Positions 7,730 through 17,195 of a stretch of 64,000 bases of DNA are shown here, piece after piece. Made by a program: the position numbers and the translations under genes. The notes below the pieces were generated by a model. That model was not told where the DNA came from, ran no database searches, and saw only the letters and a list, made by a program, of their open reading frames with translations. Source of the stretch: Manganibacter manganicus (lineage in GTDB: Bacteria; Pseudomonadota; Alphaproteobacteria; Rhizobiales; Rhizobiaceae). The stretch's first letter is position 1. Each line of letters opens with the position of its first letter. The stretch spans positions 1 through 64,000 of the forward strand of contig NZ_MDET01000059.1 in NCBI RefSeq assembly GCF_002075885.1, written 5' to 3'.

Positions 7730-8806
7730 TTAATAGCGGCGATGCGCGCGTAAAATTGCTCCTGTCACCTTCCCCGAGGCGGCCTCAATTCCGACGAGGA
7801 TCTGGATGCGGGGCTTCTGGAGCTCCTTCACCGCCAGAGCGAGTGGAGTGGCATCATCCATTTGCGTCCATCGATCAGTCAGGTTTGCAGCCTTGATCAG
7901 GTCCGCAACCGTGTGATCCTTTAAATCAACCAGTCCGCCCACACTCTTGGCGCATTCAGAGATGAAGTGTATAGCATCGACCACCGTAAGCGCCGCGGTC
8001 GGACGTCCGCCGTCGTCCAGACAGATGATTGCCTGGTGCCTCTCGTCGAGCAATTCGGCCAGCTCATTCAAACCCGTTTCCCGCTTGACCGATACGAACG
8101 CTGGGTCGAGCTTCGCTGAAAGTGTGTTCGCATTCGTGCCATCCCGGCGAGGTCGCGATCTAACGACGGTACTGACCGTGGAGTGATGCTTCATCCATGT
8201 TGCCGTTTCCCCGCATCGCAATTCGATCAGTCGCACGATCTTGGCGTAGATGTCCGTCACGTTCAGGTCGAGAACCGGCTCGTGATGGGCAACGCGGTTC
8301 CGGAACACGTTGATCGGCTTTACGAGATTCTGGATCTCCTGGCGGGTTTGGCCGTGGTTCAGATGCGGAAAGGCGACATTGACAGTGGTGCGCCATAGTG
8401 CGCCATATTCAGGCCGGAAGAGGTTCGACCAGAAATCGAATGTGAGTGTCGCGACGATCTGGTCGCGCGCCGCGTTTACACCTGCCCTTTGTATCGCCTT
8501 ATCAAGCGTCGCCAGGCCGTTAAGAGTCAACGTTTGATCGCGGAAGGCGACTTCCTGGTGCCAGCCCGGTCCGAATTTTCCAACGAGGATCCTGTCGACG
8601 GCGTTTCGCAGCGTCACTTCCGCCACATTCAGAGGATAAAGGAAAGCCTTGGCGACCCGGGCGTTGTATAGGTAGAGCGCCATTGCATATTCTTCGTGAT
8701 TACCACCTTTCGCGAGGTACGTGGCGAAGCGGGGCTCGGAGATTGACGCTCGGATGGCCTGCAGCTGGGCCGGCAGGTAGGGAAAAGGAACTTGACTTTC
8801 TGCCAT
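7730..8806 (-). CDS. Abi-family HEPN protein with C-terminal CBS-like repeats
   Basis: This 358-residue protein has an N-terminal Abi_2-like region: YAMALYLYNARVAKAFLYPL, EVTLRNAVDRIL, TFDFWSNLF and RNRVAHHEP (169-177). The last contains the R-x4-H motif of HEPN ribonucleases, so RNA cleavage is the likely activity. The C-terminal third carries two segments that look like CBS domains (about 230-275 and 310-358: ICLDDGGRPTAALTVVDAI and QILVGIEAASGKVTGAIL), which in other proteins bind adenine nucleotides. I used ATG 8806, with GGAGGT 13 bases before it; ATG 8872 is a possible longer start. It lies beside the BREX operon in the same direction but 275 bases beyond brxL. Confidence 0.7.
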   Translation of the reverse strand: MAESQVPFPYLPAQLQAIRASISEPRFATYLAKGGNHEEYAMALYLYNARVAKAFLYPLNVAEVTLRNAVDRILVGKFGPGWHQEVAFRDQTLTLNGLATLDKAIQRAGVNAARDQIVATLTFDFWSNLFRPEYGALWRTTVNVAFPHLNHGQTRQEIQNLVKPINVFRNRVAHHEPVLDLNVTDIYAKIVRLIELRCGETATWMKHHSTVSTVVRSRPRRDGTNANTLSAKLDPAFVSVKRETGLNELAELLDERHQAIICLDDGGRPTAALTVVDAIHFISECAKSVGGLVDLKDHTVADLIKAANLTDRWTQMDDATPLALAVKELQKPRIQILVGIEAASGKVTGAILRAHRRY

Positions 8807-9081
8807 ATTGCGTAGATAACCACCTCCGAGCAGTCGAACAGGCCCCACTGGCTTGCCACGCGCCTTCGACATCGATATTTTGTACACCAGGTCAGGCCAG
8901 TCCTCACCTGGTGTTTCAATTTCTGGGATATGAGTAGCACAGTCGCGAGCAATAGTGCGGCTCCGATGTTGCCGCCACAAGACGAATTTCGTCCCCCCCA
9001 GTGCTCGCCAGCCGCCCTCCGCACTATCATGGAAAGCCCTTAATCAGTCGGCTCCGGCCGGGTGTTTCTTGTCGGTCGACC

Positions 9082-11163
9082 CTATGAATTCTCGACGTAG
9101 GTCACGTAGAATCCACGGATCATGCGGTGCTCTTGCATCCGCTCCCCCAGTGAAAAGCCGTTCATCTTTCGGGGTGTCGGCTGAAAAATATCCAGCCCCC
9201 GGTCCAGAACCATCTTCCAGCCGGTGTCCGTCGTGATGTCGCGTGCATGAATCGTTCCGGTCCCGTCAAAGGCCCAGGTGAAATCAACGCCAGTGCCTGT
9301 GCAGGCCTCAGCGATCCCGTCCAGGCATTCCCGCTGCTCTTGAATGTTCCCATCGTCCGGAGCCGTGACAAGGTGCACCGCGATCTGATCTTCGGGCTGT
9401 TTGCGCCGGATCAGCATCTCGATCAGTTCCATCACGTTGCGTGCCTGATGGAACTTCCGGACATAAGGATCGGTGATGACGATCCTCGTTGCTCCCTCCG
9501 TCCAGGGACCAAAGATCTTGTCGAAGCTGATGCCCTTGCGGTTTTCCGTGAAAACGACATGCCCGGGCGTTGGGACAAAAGCAGGGGCAGCGGCAATAAC
9601 AGGCGCTGCGGAGGCAGCCGCCGATGAAGCCGGCTCTGCCAGAACCGGAACGATATCAGGTTGATCCGCACTGTCATCCACATCGCTGGCGGACCGCCGA
9701 TGGTAGAACTGAGGAAACTCCTCTTCCTCCAGCGTGGTGACAGCGCGCTTTGCACCATCCGACGCGATGTAATGGAAATCCGCGCTCTCAAAGGTGCTGT
9801 CGATCCGCAGAAGCTGATCTTTCACCCGCTTGCGGCATTCAATCGCAAACCGCAGCAGCTCTTCGACCTCAGCTTCCGTCTCGCCTCCATTCGGGAAAAT
9901 CAGCTTCAATAGGCCCGACATGGTTTTGCTGATCGCTGCACGGTCCCGGATATGGGTCTGAACGGGCACGGTGAAGTAGCGATCCGGCCGGTGCGAGAAG
10001 TCCTCAGCACGCAGGTGACGCAGGATTTCGGCAAGATAGTCGACGATGAACCCATAGCCAGACGTGAACATATCACCTCGAATGATGCCGACCTCCCATC
10101 CGGGGAGATAGGCATGCAATCGATCGATAAAGGCGCTGTCGTGGAACTGCGGCGGGAGCGCCTCGAACAGGTCAGTATTCTTCAGCATCCATGGGACGTT
10201 ATGGTCGGTATTGCCGACGAAGGCGAAACTGGCCTCAGCGCCCATCGGATTTACCCCGCGCGAGAACTGCTTGTTCGCCATGTAGTTCTTCATGATGTCG
10301 ACAAGCGCCTTGTTGGCAGTCTTCTCGCGACCGGCAAATTCGTCAAAAGCGACGACATCCCAATAGCCAACCAACCCAATCCGCCCATTGGAGTTGTTCA
10401 CGAAGAGCTTGGGAATCGTGACTTCACCCCCGGAGATCAACTGACCATGGGGGGAGAACTCGGAATAGATATGCGATTTGCCCGTCCCTTTGGGACCAAG
10501 CTCAATGAGGTTGTAGTTGCGCTCAACAAAGGGGATCAGTCGCAGCAACTGCAAAAGTTTCGACCGGCGCCCGAACAGAGAGGGATCAAAGCCGATGCTC
10601 TGCATCAGAAGATCAATCCATTCCTCAGTGGTGAATTTGTCACGCGTCTCGCGATATCCGTCATAGTCGACGCGGGCGATCTGGATCGGCTTCAGCGTGT
10701 CGATGATCCAGGGAGAGATCCGGCTCTCTTCCGAAAACTCGTACTGCACCTCGGCGATGCACCAGATACCCGTAACCAGTAGTTTCGGATGCGCCTTGAC
10801 CGTGGCGCTGTCGATCGCAACCCGCTTGATCCCAAGGTTTTCGAACACCGCCTCATAGGCATCGGTCTTTTCATTCAGCGCTACGCTGACCTGATCGATG
10901 ACCTTGTAGCGGCCGCGCTCCTTGATCGTCGACTGGACCAGCCCCGCTTCGGAACGATGGACGTAATGTTTACGCAGGATATCCTTGACCGTCTCGATGC
11001 CTGTCGCAATCGAGGCCTCGTCGTCGGTGGCGCAGTATTGGCCGAGCAGGTATTCGAGCACATAGGTGGGAACAATGGCATTCCCCTTCACGGCCTTCAC
11101 CAGGTCCTTGCGAACCACGAAACCGGCAAAATGCTCGTTGATCTTGTCATCAAGGGTCGACAT
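9082..11163 (-). CDS. brxL: BREX type I Lon-like AAA+ protein BrxL, with MIT_C-like C-terminus
   Basis: This 693-residue protein is the Lon-related component of a type I BREX phage-exclusion system. The BrxL ATPase core holds Walker A GPKGTGKS (223-230) and Walker B DVVAFDEF (269-276), with GVNPMGAEASFAFVGN as a conserved central segment. After an alanine-proline linker (about 500-530), the C-terminus (about 545-690) reads like an MIT_C (MITD1 C-terminal, phospholipase D-like) domain: IVITDPYVRKFHQARN and GWKMVLDRGLDIFQPT. I preferred ATG 11163 over the upstream GTG 11169 because GAGGTG lies 3 bases before it. It is the last gene of the operon, 7 bases after pglZ. Confidence 0.93.
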   Translation of the reverse strand: MSTLDDKINEHFAGFVVRKDLVKAVKGNAIVPTYVLEYLLGQYCATDDEASIATGIETVKDILRKHYVHRSEAGLVQSTIKERGRYKVIDQVSVALNEKTDAYEAVFENLGIKRVAIDSATVKAHPKLLVTGIWCIAEVQYEFSEESRISPWIIDTLKPIQIARVDYDGYRETRDKFTTEEWIDLLMQSIGFDPSLFGRRSKLLQLLRLIPFVERNYNLIELGPKGTGKSHIYSEFSPHGQLISGGEVTIPKLFVNNSNGRIGLVGYWDVVAFDEFAGREKTANKALVDIMKNYMANKQFSRGVNPMGAEASFAFVGNTDHNVPWMLKNTDLFEALPPQFHDSAFIDRLHAYLPGWEVGIIRGDMFTSGYGFIVDYLAEILRHLRAEDFSHRPDRYFTVPVQTHIRDRAAISKTMSGLLKLIFPNGGETEAEVEELLRFAIECRKRVKDQLLRIDSTFESADFHYIASDGAKRAVTTLEEEEFPQFYHRRSASDVDDSADQPDIVPVLAEPASSAAASAAPVIAAAPAFVPTPGHVVFTENRKGISFDKIFGPWTEGATRIVITDPYVRKFHQARNVMELIEMLIRRKQPEDQIAVHLVTAPDDGNIQEQRECLDGIAEACTGTGVDFTWAFDGTGTIHARDITTDTGWKMVLDRGLDIFQPTPRKMNGFSLGERMQEHRMIRGFYVTYVENS

Positions 11164-11170
11164 CGGCACC

Positions 11171-13675
11171 TCAGAAATCGAAATCTGTGCTGATCCCGCG
11201 TTTCAGCAACAATGGCTGTGAAGCGTGATCTTCGAAATGGCTGGTCTTGCCGATGCGCGTCCGCAGCTTCAGGAAGACTGTCTGATTGTTATAGGCGTCT
11301 GCAGCCCGGGACAGCAGGAAGCTTCGTGATAGCTCGCGCTCGCGCGGGTTTTCGGACGCGAAATCAAACTCCAGCTCGGCTTCGTCAGAGATGAGAGTTT
11401 CATCACCGGCAAAGATTGCAGCATAGACCTGCCGGGGCTGCTGTTTCTCGGTAACCGGCTCCGCCTGATAGAATGTGATCTGGATCTGACCTGTCGTGAT
11501 CTGGGCGCGGGCCGGAGGAATGATCTGCACCGACACCTGCCCGATATCCTCCTTGCGCTGTTTGCCCACACGCAGAACCGGCAGGACGATCTCCTGCAGG
11601 CTCGCTCCGCCATGGACAAAACGGCTGCCTGATCCTTTCACGCGCAGACGGTTGATCGAGTTGGGGATCAAGATATCCTGATTGCCATCCAGACCAAGCT
11701 GAGCGGCCGTGAACTTCTTCATACCACCGCTGCTAAGGCCCCGTCCGATCACATAGCGCCGATTGCGTGTAACGATGTCCCCTTCAGGCTCACTCAGTGC
11801 AAAGCCGCTTTCTTCCAATGCCTTATGCTGCCATAGGAACCCATGATCGGCGGTGATCAGGATGTTCGAGAAATTGGCCGAAGTCAGCTTGCGCACCAGC
11901 TTCACCAGATCCTCAATCGCCGTCTCGGCGGCCGCAGGGACATTTTCTTCGGTGGCGAGCTTGTCGCCAATCGCGTCGATCTGATTGTGGTATAGGTAGA
12001 GAATGTCATGATCCCGGAAGAGGTCTTTGCCCTCTGATGAGCCGAGATTCATGAAATCTTTCGCCGCCAGAACCTTTACCCGGTCTCCTGCCCGGCCGGC
12101 AGCCAGAGCCTTTTCGCGGGCCGCCGCGCCCATGGTGCTTTCACCATCCAGTAGCACCAGATCGTTGTCGTCGCGGATGGCCAGTTGCCGGTGCGGCAAG
12201 AGCGCCGCCATGCCAAGCTGGGTATAGCTGGGCAAGGCCCCGATCATCGGCTTCAGCTCGGCATCGAACCGGTTGAGCTTGCGGATCTCCCGCAGCGTCT
12301 CTTCGGCTACCTCGTAGCGTAGCGCATCCGAGATGATGACGACGACTTTCTGGTCTTTACGGCGGTATTCGGCAGCCTGTTCCCGATAGAAATCCACCTG
12401 ACGCGGGAAGCCCGGCACCGCCCAATCCGTCTTGCGCGCAACCTGATCCTGCCAGGCATCGTTCAGCTTCAGCACGAAATTCGTAGTATAGCGGTTCTCG
12501 ACCGCTTCGTAGAGCACGGACAACAGCCCTGACTGCCCGCTTTTCTGCATGTGATAGATGAACTTGCGATAAAGCTGGTCCAGACGAAACCAGCTTGCGG
12601 AATAGCGTTTCACGCCATCGGACAGGCTGGTCATGGTCAGGTCCGCCTCGGCCAGGGCCTGCTGGAACTCGGTCGCATAGCCGATGGCCTGATAGACATC
12701 CGCGTAACGGCCATACCAATGGCTTTGACGGCGATCGCGTACCCATTTCAGCACATCTGTCGCCGCCAGGCTCTGCTGGGCCAGCCCCTCAACGATGGCG
12801 ATAACGATCCGCCGGTCCACCTCTTCGAAATGGTCATGCGGCATCAGCTTGCGGAAATCACGTGGTGCCAGATCGTCACGGATATTCAGCACATCTTGAT
12901 AATCACCCGAGAGCTTTTCGAACGCCTCCCCCCACCGGCGCGAAGCACTCCAGCGACGGAACATCAGCGCAGCATCCGTGTTCAGCGCTGCAACCTCGCC
13001 CATCGCCCGTGCCCAGGCACTGGAAAAGAGCGTAATGGCGAAGTCCTGAAAATCCGGCTCGGAAGCCACATAGGCATAACGCGTGGCCACTTCCTTCCAG
13101 AAGAACTCCGCCAGTCCGACTCGATCCATCAGCCGCAGCGCATCATCGCGGTCTTCGGCCAGTTCGGCCAGCAGCGCCTCGATCACCGTATCCAGGTCGC
13201 CATCCGCACCGGCGCAGACGACCAGCATCTTGCGACGGACATCATTTGCGCTTTGCGACGGGCGTTCGCGCTCGATGGTGCGCAGAGCTTCCAACCGCTT
13301 GCCGGAACGGTAGAACTCAGCATGGTCGCGCACGGCGGCCTCATACTTCGCCGGGATGCCCAGATCCGCCACCCAGATCGCCGCCTGGTCAGCGCGGAAG
13401 ACAGCGGTCGCCAGTTGCACATCCAGCAACCAGTTCTCAGGCATAGGCGGCTCGGGGCCGTCCTTGTAGAGCAGGAACCGGGCCTTAGGCTCCTGCCGCA
13501 GCATGCGGTATTTCAAGCCGAATTCGTTGTTGGCGATCTCAAGCTTGGTCACGCCGGGCAGGTTCACCGCATCGAACGCCTCGCGCAGATCGCGGGCGGC
13601 GTCATACCAGAAGACGATGCGATGGCCCTGATCCTCATAGAGCCGCATCAGGCCAGTGGTGATACGGTCAGTCAT
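11171..13675 (-). CDS. pglZ: BREX-1 phosphatase PglZ (type A)
   Basis: This 834-residue protein is the alkaline-phosphatase-superfamily component present in every BREX type. The PglZ core begins at VVVIISDALRYEVAEE, whose aspartate at about 450 is the expected metal-binding residue, followed by LPSYTQLGMAALLPH and ILITADHGFLWQH. The N-terminal half is helical and typical of PglZ-A in type I systems. The gene overlaps pglX by 8 bases, indicating translational coupling. In known systems PglZ works with PglX and BrxC to mark host DNA and block phage replication; the biochemical role of the phosphatase fold is not settled. Confidence 0.95.
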   Translation of the reverse strand: MTDRITTGLMRLYEDQGHRIVFWYDAARDLREAFDAVNLPGVTKLEIANNEFGLKYRMLRQEPKARFLLYKDGPEPPMPENWLLDVQLATAVFRADQAAIWVADLGIPAKYEAAVRDHAEFYRSGKRLEALRTIERERPSQSANDVRRKMLVVCAGADGDLDTVIEALLAELAEDRDDALRLMDRVGLAEFFWKEVATRYAYVASEPDFQDFAITLFSSAWARAMGEVAALNTDAALMFRRWSASRRWGEAFEKLSGDYQDVLNIRDDLAPRDFRKLMPHDHFEEVDRRIVIAIVEGLAQQSLAATDVLKWVRDRRQSHWYGRYADVYQAIGYATEFQQALAEADLTMTSLSDGVKRYSASWFRLDQLYRKFIYHMQKSGQSGLLSVLYEAVENRYTTNFVLKLNDAWQDQVARKTDWAVPGFPRQVDFYREQAAEYRRKDQKVVVIISDALRYEVAEETLREIRKLNRFDAELKPMIGALPSYTQLGMAALLPHRQLAIRDDNDLVLLDGESTMGAAAREKALAAGRAGDRVKVLAAKDFMNLGSSEGKDLFRDHDILYLYHNQIDAIGDKLATEENVPAAAETAIEDLVKLVRKLTSANFSNILITADHGFLWQHKALEESGFALSEPEGDIVTRNRRYVIGRGLSSGGMKKFTAAQLGLDGNQDILIPNSINRLRVKGSGSRFVHGGASLQEIVLPVLRVGKQRKEDIGQVSVQIIPPARAQITTGQIQITFYQAEPVTEKQQPRQVYAAIFAGDETLISDEAELEFDFASENPRERELSRSFLLSRAADAYNNQTVFLKLRTRIGKTSHFEDHASQPLLLKRGISTDFDF

Positions 13676-16600
13676 CCGCAGCCTCCAGCCCCTTGATCGG
13701 CCTCAACGCGCCGGCGAACAGCGGGTAGTTGCGCTTCACCCCGTCATCCAGATCGATGGCGATCTTCTGCTGCGCCATCGGATAGACCACTTCGCGTTCC
13801 CATTCGGTCAGTTCGGCGATCTGCTTGATGACCGCGCCGATATCTTTCTGTGCCTTCGTGCTCTGGCCTTGCGTGGCAGTCGGGTCGACGGCGAGTTTTT
13901 CCAGCCGGGCGCGCTCAACCTCCAGCTTATGGATGAACTCACGCAGATACTGGTTCAGCACGACCGAGACGGTGTCGGGGCGGTAGCGGTGCATATAGAT
14001 CAGTGCGTTGAAGCTGCCTTTGGGGCTGGAAAACATCCAGTAGATCGGGCGCTTCTTGTAGCGGCGGACATGGTAGTCGAAGAAATCCTTCGTGAACCAG
14101 CGGCGGAGATCTTTGGCGAGCGCCTTTTCGATGAAGGCAAGGTTTTCGCGGAACTTCGCCTCACCAAAAGTCACGCGCAGGAAGTCGCGGTTGCGGGTAA
14201 CGATATCATCCGCGAACCAGTCGGTATCCAACACCGGGATGACATTGTCGCGGTCGGGGACAAAGCTGGGTTCGGGCACGCGGGCCAGATACTCATCCAA
14301 TCCCTCACCCTGATTGGCGAGGATCAGACCGGGTGCATCGAGGCTGTAGCGGCCGAACATACAGCCGACGGCATAGTGGAGAAATTCGGCCATGGTGTCG
14401 GCCAGCAACCGCGCCTCGCGGTCTTCTTCGGAGATCTTTACCCCATAACGATAGGCTGGGTTGCAAGTGAGGGTGACTTCCTCGATCGGGACTTCGGGGG
14501 TCAGTTCATCCTGCAGCCCGTAGGCGTCGATGAAGATGCGGTTATTCTCTTCCTCCAACCGCCGCATCCCGTCCGTCATGCCCTGCCAATGGGCACGGAG
14601 GTCAGCATAAGTAGCTGCTAGCGTCTCAGCCCGGCGATCGGGCGAGAGCAGCGAGTGCGAGGTGAAATCCCAAGAGGTTTCGTAAGCGTTCCAGTCGGAT
14701 TTAGAAAATGCCGAGAGTTCTCGGCTGTTTTCCGAAATTCTCTCCGGGTGTTGCATGGAGGAAATGAAAGGAATCCTCGCCATGTCGCCAACCTGAAAAG
14801 TGGCGGTAGGATTCAGGATGGACATGAACTCTGTCATCAGCCTGCTATTCAAGAGCGCGAGGCAAGTGTGCAGATGCTCTGGCGCAGGGAAACCAGAAGA
14901 CCCCTTGACGTCGAACAGACTACCGACGGGGGCATATCTCGCGGCAAAGCTGCTCGTCGTGATATCAGCCCAGGTAACGCCTTCCTTGAAATAATACTCC
15001 GTGTTCTGTGGTCGGGATCTCAGTTTGCCATTTTCATCCGTGAAGCCCCTGATTTCCTTACCGTCATCTTCCCAGTTTACAACAAACTCGAAATTGCCGA
15101 ACCACTTTCGCCAATCACCACCTTTGTTGTACGGGAACCATTTCTTTCCAGATGCTAGTGCCTCTTGACGATCAGACAAACCAAACCCGATCTCATTGAT
15201 CGATAGTTCAGCCCATGCACGCAGAAATTGATCGTTGTTACCCGTCGCCAAACCCTGCCGAGGTTTAATTATTTCACCCAAGGGTGTCTCAACTGAAAAA
15301 GCGGAAACGATCGGCTCTGAGGCCCAATAAGCTATTGGGCGGCCGGGAATGGATTCAAACTTTAATGATGTTGCTTGAAATCTGATGGCAGACTCAGCGG
15401 AGGTGGAGGACCGAAGTTGCACTGATTTCTCAGCTTCGTTGCGGCCGTTGATGAGGGATATGAAATCACCCGAAACGCCCTTTCGGGTAGTTTTCAGGAG
15501 AATAAATGCCGTCGTGGAGACAACGTCCCCGCCAATGGAGTCGAAGCCGCGCGTGCCGATATGTGCCATCGAAATCACAGGATTTTTGTCAATGTGCTTC
15601 GAGCGCAGTTTGTCGTATGACGACAAAAACATCCATGACTGCATTGTGATCATGGCGGTCAGACCTCGTTGCAATAGAAGGCCTCCGGAACGTTCAATAA
15701 ACATCGCAAAGAGATCAGACTTGCTGTCGGGATAATTGGATTTTGCAAACCCCTGAAGCTCAGAGTCCATGTTTTTCCCGCCCATATACGGCGGGTTGGC
15801 TACTACCACCTGATACTTCGGCGACAGCGCCTCGGCCATGCGCAGCACGGTTGCGACACGCTGCAACACCGGTTTAAGCACCAGGTCAGCACCAACGTTC
15901 CGCGCCTCTACCACCCGAAGGGCCTCTCCCGGATCGCGCAACTTCGGCACGATCAGCGAGCCGAAATTCTTCGCCTGTTCGAACTGCATCAGCGTCTCGC
16001 GCAGTTCATCCGTGAACAGATCGCGCCCCACAACAATGGCTACATCCTGCATCTCGGCCGGGGTAAAGGTCACATCCTGCAACACGACGATGTCAGGCTT
16101 TGCCTCCACCCTCATGAACCGCCGCCGCCCCAGCTTTGCCGCCGCCTTCATGGACAGCGCAAAGGCCGCCAGCGCACCAGCGCGGTCGTCAATCTCGATG
16201 CCTGTCAGGTTCTGAGTCAGAATCAGCGTCGGGATGGTGGACGCCTCATACCCCTCTTCCTCATAGATCGCGTAGAGCAGGTCAAACGCATAGGTCAGCA
16301 TATGACCCGAACCACAGGCCGGATCGCAGATGCGGATATCCTCGGGCCGGGTGATCTTCAGGAAGTCCGTTTCCGGCTCTTCCGGCGCGATGTAATAATC
16401 CATCTTCGCCGCCAGCTTCGACTGGGGCCGATTGAGCAGCCACAACCGCCCGAGCGAGTTTTCCACCAGATAGCGGACGATCCAGTGCGGGGTGAAAAGC
16501 TGCGTCGCAGCGGGAATATTCTCCGCCGTGATCTTCTGGTTCTTCTTCAGGCCCGCAAAGACCTGATCCTTCTTTTCGCTGATATAGAACTGGTAAAGCC

Positions 16601-17195
16601 AGCCAATGATCTCGACATCCTGGCAGGCTTCTTCGGTCATCACCTCGCGCAGGCGGGCAAGGATGCTGTCCGGCGATAGCAGATCGTCGGGTACCAGCAG
16701 TTCGGTATAATCCTCGGCCCGGTCAAGCATATCGGCGCGCTCAAACATATAGGGCATCTGGCCGTGCCACTCGTTGCAAGCATGGATGAGGAGCAGCCGA
16801 TAGGCCTCCGCCTGCCCATCATGGGCAGGGCGGGTGCCATTCAGATATTCGGCAATTTCGGGGCGGGCACGATCAGGCAAGTTGCCCGCCATCGCCTCGG
16901 CCAGAATCTCGGGCCGGGTGGCGTCATCGGCGGGCGATACGACGCGCGGGTTGGTAAGACCGGTCGCATCCATGAAGCGCAGCGCAGTAAAGCGGTTGAA
17001 CCAGGTGTAAGCCGCCTGCTCGACCACGTGGGCGCGGTTACTCGCAGCGGCGGCTTCCAGCTTAGCGGTGGCCTTTGGATGTTCACGACGAGCAGCCGCG
17101 CCCTCGGCCAGCACCATATCCAGCCGGGCAGTAACCTGATCGATCAGCAGGTTGCGGGCGCTTTGCGCAAATTTCTTCAGGGCGTTGGTATCCAT
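13668..17195 (-). CDS. pglX: BREX-1 adenine-specific DNA methyltransferase PglX
   Basis: This 1175-residue methyltransferase methylates adenine in a specific non-palindromic site to mark self DNA. The SAM-binding motif DPACGSGHML is at 291-300 and the catalytic NPPY at 467-470. The following region (about 490-835), where the target recognition domain lies, is visibly richer in A and T than the rest of the gene, which suggests it was exchanged by recombination. The C-terminal helical region (836-1175) returns to the local composition. The start ATG shares a base with the brxC stop (TGATG). The frame is intact with no sign of phase-variable repeats. Confidence 0.96.
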   Translation of the reverse strand: MDTNALKKFAQSARNLLIDQVTARLDMVLAEGAAARREHPKATAKLEAAAASNRAHVVEQAAYTWFNRFTALRFMDATGLTNPRVVSPADDATRPEILAEAMAGNLPDRARPEIAEYLNGTRPAHDGQAEAYRLLLIHACNEWHGQMPYMFERADMLDRAEDYTELLVPDDLLSPDSILARLREVMTEEACQDVEIIGWLYQFYISEKKDQVFAGLKKNQKITAENIPAATQLFTPHWIVRYLVENSLGRLWLLNRPQSKLAAKMDYYIAPEEPETDFLKITRPEDIRICDPACGSGHMLTYAFDLLYAIYEEEGYEASTIPTLILTQNLTGIEIDDRAGALAAFALSMKAAAKLGRRRFMRVEAKPDIVVLQDVTFTPAEMQDVAIVVGRDLFTDELRETLMQFEQAKNFGSLIVPKLRDPGEALRVVEARNVGADLVLKPVLQRVATVLRMAEALSPKYQVVVANPPYMGGKNMDSELQGFAKSNYPDSKSDLFAMFIERSGGLLLQRGLTAMITMQSWMFLSSYDKLRSKHIDKNPVISMAHIGTRGFDSIGGDVVSTTAFILLKTTRKGVSGDFISLINGRNEAEKSVQLRSSTSAESAIRFQATSLKFESIPGRPIAYWASEPIVSAFSVETPLGEIIKPRQGLATGNNDQFLRAWAELSINEIGFGLSDRQEALASGKKWFPYNKGGDWRKWFGNFEFVVNWEDDGKEIRGFTDENGKLRSRPQNTEYYFKEGVTWADITTSSFAARYAPVGSLFDVKGSSGFPAPEHLHTCLALLNSRLMTEFMSILNPTATFQVGDMARIPFISSMQHPERISENSRELSAFSKSDWNAYETSWDFTSHSLLSPDRRAETLAATYADLRAHWQGMTDGMRRLEEENNRIFIDAYGLQDELTPEVPIEEVTLTCNPAYRYGVKISEEDREARLLADTMAEFLHYAVGCMFGRYSLDAPGLILANQGEGLDEYLARVPEPSFVPDRDNVIPVLDTDWFADDIVTRNRDFLRVTFGEAKFRENLAFIEKALAKDLRRWFTKDFFDYHVRRYKKRPIYWMFSSPKGSFNALIYMHRYRPDTVSVVLNQYLREFIHKLEVERARLEKLAVDPTATQGQSTKAQKDIGAVIKQIAELTEWEREVVYPMAQQKIAIDLDDGVKRNYPLFAGALRPIKGLEAADD

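Noticed and set aside
12551..13696. 381-codon plus-strand frame across pglZ
   Set aside because: It lies entirely antisense to pglZ, whose metal-binding motifs are clear; long antisense frames are common in GC-rich genes.
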